NCBI GenBank assembly: GCA_913056185.1
Contig: CAJXLV010000036.1
Span: forward strand, 1 to 37,532
Source: an uncultured Bacteroidota bacterium
Lineage (GTDB): Bacteria; Bacteroidota; Rhodothermia; Rhodothermales; Salinibacteraceae
Length of the DNA: 37,532 nt
Direction: 5' to 3'
The translations under genes were made by a program, and so were the position numbers. The stretch's first letter is position 1. Each line of letters starts with the position of its first letter. The notes under the pieces are model-generated. The model worked only from the letters and a program-made list of their open reading frames with translations. It was not told where the DNA came from and searched no databases. Of this stretch, positions 33,573 through 37,532 are shown piece by piece.

Positions 33573-36284
33573 TTAAAAGTCATACAGCAGCGACAGGCTG
33601 ACCCGGCGGCCCAGGATGGGACGGGCCTGGAAGATGTTCGTCACCTGCCCAATCTGCTGGCCGGTGCGGGGATTTCCCTCCGTCAGCCCGAGGCTGTTGG
33701 TGAGGTTGGTCCCCGCCAGCTTGAGGGTCACCGGGCCCTGCGTGGTGGAGATGCTGGCGTCCCACACGTAGTAGGACGGCAGCACGATGCCCGAGTTGGC
33801 GTCGCTGGTGTAGCGCTCGTCGACGAACCGGAGCGTGGTGCTTACCTCGGCGACGCCGAGGTCGTAGCGCGGATTCACCGACACCATGTAGCGCGGCTGC
33901 CGCCGCACGCGGTTGCCCTCGAAGTCGAAGGACTCAAGCTGGCCGTCTGCGTTCACGTCCTCTTCGTACGTGTAGTCCCGATACTCCGGCTGCTGCAGCG
34001 TGGCCGTGAGGCTGGCCGAGAGGGCGTCGGTAAACTGCCCGTTGACCTCGGCCTCGACCCCCGGGGTCAGGCTGTTCGCGAACTGCGTGTTGGTCACGAT
34101 CTGGCCCTGGTCGTTGAGCTCCTGGTCGTCGAACGGAATGTCGCGCAGGGAACTCACGAAGGCCGTGATGAAGGCGCCGTAGCTCGGGGTGTTGATCTTG
34201 ACGCCGAGCTCACCCTGGAGAACGTCCTCGACGCGGGCGTTGGACTGGTTGCGAAACGCGTCGAGGTCGGGCATGTGAAAGCCTCGGCTAAAGCGCCCGA
34301 AGACGGCGTACCGCTCGTTGAGGCTGTAGTTGGCGCCCACCGACAGCGCCCACTCCGTAAAGCTGTCGTTGTAGGTGGAGATGGAGTTGCCGGCTACGTT
34401 GACATCGTTGTCGTAGAGCGTGTTTGGGTCGCCGTCCATGTCGGCAAGGGTTCTTGTGCTCTCCACCTTGCCGCGGAAGATGTTTTTCTCCAGCCGGCCG
34501 CCGACGTCGATGCGGAGCTGGTCGTTGACCTGCCACTCGTCCCCGGCGTACGCAGCGAAAATGGTGCCGGTGCCCTGATGGCCGGCATACGTCGTTCCGT
34601 ACTGCGTAAAGCCGTTCTCCGTCACCTGGTACGTGTCGCCGTCCTGGTTGGTGACCGTCAGGTCGAGCATGCGGGGGTTGCCCTGCACGTCCGTCAGCAT
34701 GCTGTGCCAGTGCCAGGTCTCCTCCAGGCTGTAGGTACTGAAGTAGAGCCCCCCAGTCACCGAGTGGGCGCCGGTGTCGTACTTGAGCTCAAGCTGGTCG
34801 ATGACGTTGTCCATTGGCTTGTTCACGTGCCACCAGCCGAACTCGGACACGAGCCCGTTTCCGTTGGCGCTGGCCGGGGTGAAGGTCCCGTCGCTGTAGG
34901 CGTAGTCGTACTGGTACGAGTCCAGCGACTCGCCCTCCGGCAGCTTCGTGGCCGGGAAGGCCTGCGCGTCGCTCGGGGCGCTCAGCGAGAAGGCGGCGTT
35001 GAACATGAGATCCGTCTGCATCACCTTCACCTTGTTCTCGATCGTCAGGTTGTCGGTGATGTCGAACACAAGGTCGGCCTGCAGCGAGCGCAGCACCGGA
35101 TTGATGCCGCGTGTCAGGTCGCGGGTCACACGGCCCACGCCGTCGGGCGCTGGGACGCGGGCTCGGGCAGCGTCGGCACTCGTCATCGTGCCGTAGTTCG
35201 GATCAAAGCCCGAGATGCCCTCCGGGTCCGACGGATTTTTGAGGGGGATGGGGAGGTAGAAGGCGTTCTGCTCATTCATGTAGCGGCCGTAGACCCGCAC
35301 GTACCCGTTGTCGAGGAAGCGTGTGATGTTTCCGGTGAACTGGCCGCCGCGATTGGCGGGAAAGCCCGGGTACCGCACACCTTCGTCGTAGCGGTAAAAG
35401 CCGCCAACGTTGAAGCGCCAGTCTTCGCCCATCGGGCCGCCCACATTCAGGTCGGTGCGCAGCATACCGGGGCCCATGTCGGCGGCCGTGGCCCCTTCAA
35501 TCTTAACCGTACCGCCCAGCTCCTGTCCGCCCGTCTTGCTGCGGAAGTTCATGATGCCGGCCGGCGCGCTGGCCGCAAAGATGGACGCAGTGCCCCCTCG
35601 AACCGACTCCATGGTCCGCACCGTCTTGTCGGAGCGGAAGAACTGGTCGGTGTTCGCAAAGTCCAGCCCGTTGGATTCGAAGACGGGCAGGCCGTTGTAG
35701 TTGAGCTCTACGTAACGGAGCTTCCCGTTGGCGGGCAGGCCACGCGTAAAGACGTTGTTTCCGCCGGCCCCACCGGAGCTCTCCACCCACATGCCCGGAA
35801 CCGCTTTCATCAGATCCGTAAGGTTTTGGGCATTCTGCTCCTCGATGCCCGCCGCGTTGATCGTCGTGATTGCTACGCTGGACTCCATCTTTGACCGCTC
35901 CGTGAAGGACCCCGTGACAACGGCTTCTTCCATTTGAAGCAGATCCGGGGCGAGCTGGAAATCGATCGTCACGCGTTCCCCCGCACCGAGAGTAACGGTC
36001 TTCGTTTGCGACTTGTAGCCCACGAACTTGGCGCGGACCTGGAGGTCTCCGGCCTGGACCCCTTCAATCTCGTACGTTCCCGCCTGGTCCGTCACACTTC
36101 CCCGTGCGGTTCCAACGACAACAACCTGGGTTCCAGGAAGGGGCTGGTTGTCCTGGTCAACGACCGTCCCGGAGACGACCCCGCTATCCTGAGCAAGTGC
36201 AGTGGCCGGAAGGAAAACGGCGATGAGGAGACTGCAGAGAAAAAAGCACGGCAACGAGTGCCGGTGTCGTGTCGATATCTTCAT
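33573..36284 (-). CDS. TonB-dependent outer-membrane receptor (sugar locus)
   Basis: This is an outer-membrane transporter of 903 aa with no SusD partner. Residues 1-32 are a signal peptide (ending ALAQ). A carboxypeptidase-regulatory-like domain follows (about 36-112). The TonB box is MEEAVVTG (118-125), then the plug (SSVAITTINAAGIEEQNAQNLTDLMKAVPG) and a barrel ending in VSLSLLYDF with terminal Phe. Its position upstream of the symporter, GH32, fructokinase and trehalase genes suggests it imports a sugar such as sucrose, a fructo-oligosaccharide or trehalose; this is inference from context. ATG 36284 starts the signal peptide; a longer start at 36344 is not needed. A LacI-type operator lies about 80 bp upstream and a clear terminator follows the gene. 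Confidence 0.92.
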   Translation of the reverse strand: MKISTRHRHSLPCFFLCSLLIAVFLPATALAQDSGVVSGTVVDQDNQPLPGTQVVVVGTARGSVTDQAGTYEIEGVQAGDLQVRAKFVGYKSQTKTVTLGAGERVTIDFQLAPDLLQMEEAVVTGSFTERSKMESSVAITTINAAGIEEQNAQNLTDLMKAVPGMWVESSGGAGGNNVFTRGLPANGKLRYVELNYNGLPVFESNGLDFANTDQFFRSDKTVRTMESVRGGTASIFAASAPAGIMNFRSKTGGQELGGTVKIEGATAADMGPGMLRTDLNVGGPMGEDWRFNVGGFYRYDEGVRYPGFPANRGGQFTGNITRFLDNGYVRVYGRYMNEQNAFYLPIPLKNPSDPEGISGFDPNYGTMTSADAARARVPAPDGVGRVTRDLTRGINPVLRSLQADLVFDITDNLTIENKVKVMQTDLMFNAAFSLSAPSDAQAFPATKLPEGESLDSYQYDYAYSDGTFTPASANGNGLVSEFGWWHVNKPMDNVIDQLELKYDTGAHSVTGGLYFSTYSLEETWHWHSMLTDVQGNPRMLDLTVTNQDGDTYQVTENGFTQYGTTYAGHQGTGTIFAAYAGDEWQVNDQLRIDVGGRLEKNIFRGKVESTRTLADMDGDPNTLYDNDVNVAGNSISTYNDSFTEWALSVGANYSLNERYAVFGRFSRGFHMPDLDAFRNQSNARVEDVLQGELGVKINTPSYGAFITAFVSSLRDIPFDDQELNDQGQIVTNTQFANSLTPGVEAEVNGQFTDALSASLTATLQQPEYRDYTYEEDVNADGQLESFDFEGNRVRRQPRYMVSVNPRYDLGVAEVSTTLRFVDERYTSDANSGIVLPSYYVWDASISTTQGPVTLKLAGTNLTNSLGLTEGNPRTGQQIGQVTNIFQARPILGRRVSLSLLYDF

Positions 36285-36364
36285 GGCGTCAGTGTAGAAA
36301 ATGTGAACAGAAGAGGCTCGGAAGGGCTTCCATAGGAAATCCAAAAAAGAAGACGCCCTTTTTC

Positions 36365-36378
36365 TGAAAACGTTTGCG
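36365..36378. promoter_or_regulatory. LacI-family operator upstream of the TonB receptor gene
   Basis: TGAAAACGTTTGCG matches the LacI/CcpA-family operator pattern TGWAARCGYTWNCW at 13 of 14 positions, with central CG. It is about 80 bp before the receptor start on the minus strand, in an AT-rich promoter zone. The LacI-type gene 4.6 kb downstream is the natural candidate to bind it. No second copy was seen directly before the symporter gene. Confidence 0.6.
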
Positions 36379-36699
36379 TTAACTCACTACTAATTCTCCC
36401 CATTCAGATCAAGCACAGCGTCTTCCATCCGCAACACGTGACAGGTTTTTTACGATTGAGGACACTATGGCGGCAGAAAGAGCCCCTCGGACGGCACCCA
36501 AACGCCCATATCTGCTTTTCTCTTTCTATTTTTTGGGCCGAAGACTGACGCAATGAAAACGATATTATTTTGCACGCACAAAACGAACGAGTTGCTTCGC
36601 GGGGCGATCGGCAACTTTGCTTCCCTATTTGGGGCGTGGGCACTCGGCCGTGACGGTGCACTCCGGCGCGGCTTTGTGACAATCTGTTAGCAGAATGAG
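36379..36699. other. Intergenic region without supported genes
   Basis: This stretch lies upstream of the minus-strand receptor gene. It is AT-rich near 36440-36570 and has no recognisable reading frame. Its right part (36600-36699) immediately precedes an IS200/IS605-type end and may be the decayed 3' part of such an element, but I see no TnpB motif in it. Confidence 0.5.
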
Positions 36700-36740
36700 G
36701 GCGCTTAAACCCCACGATCTTTCGTCGTGGGAGAAGTCAA
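36700..36740 (+). mobile_element. IS200/IS605-type right end (solo, plus orientation)
   Basis: A 7-bp stem (CCCACGA 36711-36717 and TCGTGGG 36725-36731) is followed by GGGAGAAGTCAA (36729-36740). The same 12-mer occurs in inverted orientation at 37419-37430 beside another hairpin. Subterminal hairpins like these are the transposase-recognised ends of IS200/IS605 elements. In this orientation the element body would lie to the left, where nothing recognisable remains. Confidence 0.65.
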
Positions 36741-37037
36741 AGAGTCTGCCCCGGCGTTGTGGGCCCTGTCCATTGTGCGACTCCGAATCGCCTCCAGAAG
36801 TCCCCCCCGACGGCGGTCCTATGCCCGGAGCCGAGCACTACAGTCAAAAACGAGGGACGGACGACAAGCAGCCTGGGCGACGGCCCTGGGGCGGGACACA
36901 TCGCGCGGCAGGCGCCGTCAAGTGCAGCACCCTGCTGGGGCCTCCGGCGACGGGGAGTGCGGAGGCGGGGAGTGCGAAGGAGATGCGAAAAAGAGGCCGC
37001 CTTTGGTCCGCTGCGTCCCCTGTGGCTCCGGGTTTCC
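36741..37037. other. Intergenic region without supported genes
   Basis: This GC-rich stretch between the solo IS end and the small membrane protein gene contains no frame I recognise. A direct repeat of GCGGGGAGTGCG/GGAGTGCGAAGG type near 36953-36980 is the only visible structure. Confidence 0.4.
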
Positions 37038-37382
37038 TCAGTCGGCGTCGGCAAAGTCCGTCCCCAACGACGCGGCGTCCGCGGATGCCTCGTAGGCCTG
37101 AAGACGGCCGAGCAGCCGCCAGCGCGCGCCCGTCCCAACCGATAAGAACGCGAACAGAAGCCCGTAGGAGATGGTCGTGAGTTCGTCGATGTCGTTTGGG
37201 GAGACGAACGGCAGGCGGCTGGTGAGCACCCATTCGGCCAAGACACTCTTCCCCATGCCAAGCACCGTAAGCAGCGCCAGGATGAGAACCGCGCGCACGA
37301 CCAGCCCCCACCAGAGGTAGCCCCGAAGAAGAGGCCCCCCGTGGCTCGTCTGGTGCACACGACCGAGAAACCGGTCCAGCAT
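37038..37382 (-). CDS. Small membrane protein of unknown function
   Basis: I do not recognise this protein. It is 114 aa from ATG 37382 (or 125 aa from GTG 37415). It has two hydrophobic segments, about 20-42 (YLWWGLVVRAVLILALLTVLG) and about 72-86 (ISYGLLFAFLSVG), joined by a polar stretch containing SPNDIDELTT, and an acidic C-terminus ending in DFADAD. It probably sits in the inner membrane. It is enclosed by two IS200/IS605-type ends in opposite orientation, the nearer one only 36 bp upstream of the start, so its native promoter has probably been replaced or removed. The codon pattern looks normal for this genome. Confidence 0.55.
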   Translation of the reverse strand: MLDRFLGRVHQTSHGGPLLRGYLWWGLVVRAVLILALLTVLGMGKSVLAEWVLTSRLPFVSPNDIDELTTISYGLLFAFLSVGTGARWRLLGRLQAYEASADAASLGTDFADAD

Positions 37383-37418
37383 GAAGGTGCTTCTGCCAGT
37401 CTTAAACGACACCAACGA

Positions 37419-37532
37419 TTGACTTCTCCCCCGGCTAAAGCCGGGAGATTCTTCACGGGCTTCTCTGCCCTTATCCCACGGGTCTGCATTCCTGCCTGCC
37501 GAAGCAGGTCTTACGCGAACTCGCCGGGTTAC
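37419..37532 (-). mobile_element. IS200/IS605-type right end with omegaRNA-like hairpins, truncated by window
   Basis: TTGACTTCTCCC (37419-37430) is the exact inverse of the terminal 12-mer at 36729-36740. Next to it is a hairpin, CCGGC-TAAA-GCCGG (37431-37444). Further in, on the minus strand, are a GGGC/GCCC stem (37457-37470) and a 5-bp stem closed by a UUCG loop (37508-37495). The array matches the 3' end of IS200/IS605 TnpB elements, where the right end is transcribed as the omegaRNA scaffold. The rest of the element, presumably with tnpB on the minus strand, lies beyond the window. Confidence 0.6.

Noticed and set aside
36404-36715. 103-codon minus-strand frame upstream of the TonB receptor gene
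   Set aside because: It spans AT-rich promoter DNA and an IS end, and its translation has no recognisable features.

Overview
The window reads as chromosomal DNA of a GC-rich, probably halophilic member of the Rhodothermota/Bacteroidota, most like Salinibacter. This is inferred from the SusC/SusD pair, the other carboxypeptidase-regulatory-type TonB-dependent receptor, the many Asp/Glu-rich proteins and the high-GC codon use. No database search was possible. No rRNA, tRNA or CRISPR array was recognised.

Layout. 1-1003: gene-free, with a very AT-rich block at about 600-960. 1004-12133 (+): a SusC/SusD outer-membrane import pair, a terminator, then an exported M14-type metallocarboxypeptidase, an exported S9 prolyl-oligopeptidase-type peptidase carrying an extra FGE/sulfatase-modifying-type domain, and an RlaP-like nucleotidyltransferase. 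This looks like a peptide capture and degradation locus. 12395-14474 (+): a sigma54-type AAA+ activator without a receiver domain, then an LptE-like lipoprotein. 14483-14831: the 3' remnant of an IS200/IS605-family TnpB gene. 14829-17125 (-): a Tat-exported glycosylasparaginase and an extended SDR reductase. 17430-19700 (+): purL, followed by a terminator and a 230-bp element with terminal inverted repeats. 20335-22456 (+): thioredoxin, thioredoxin reductase and a BON/LysM lipoprotein. 22463-24169 (-): a two-TM potassium channel with two RCK modules. 24430-26226 (+): gamma-glutamyltransferase.

26314-36284 (-): a sugar utilisation locus, listed in transcription order: a TonB-dependent receptor with its own terminator, then a sodium:solute symporter, a LacI-family regulator, a GH32 invertase/levanase, a PfkB-type fructokinase and a GH37 trehalase. 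The model is uptake through the outer membrane, hydrolysis of sucrose/fructan and trehalose, sodium-driven import of the monosaccharides, and phosphorylation of fructose. A LacI-type operator lies directly upstream of the receptor gene. 36285-37532: a largely non-coding stretch with two IS200/IS605-type right ends in opposite orientation around a small membrane protein gene. The second element runs out of the window.

The points most worth a second look are the 14-bp tandem repeat (not a multiple of three) in the 5' end of the GH32 gene, the S9-FGE fusion, the His-to-Asp change at a zinc-ligand position of the M14 protein, the TnpB/omegaRNA-like remnants, and the LacI-type operator with a second match far upstream of susC.
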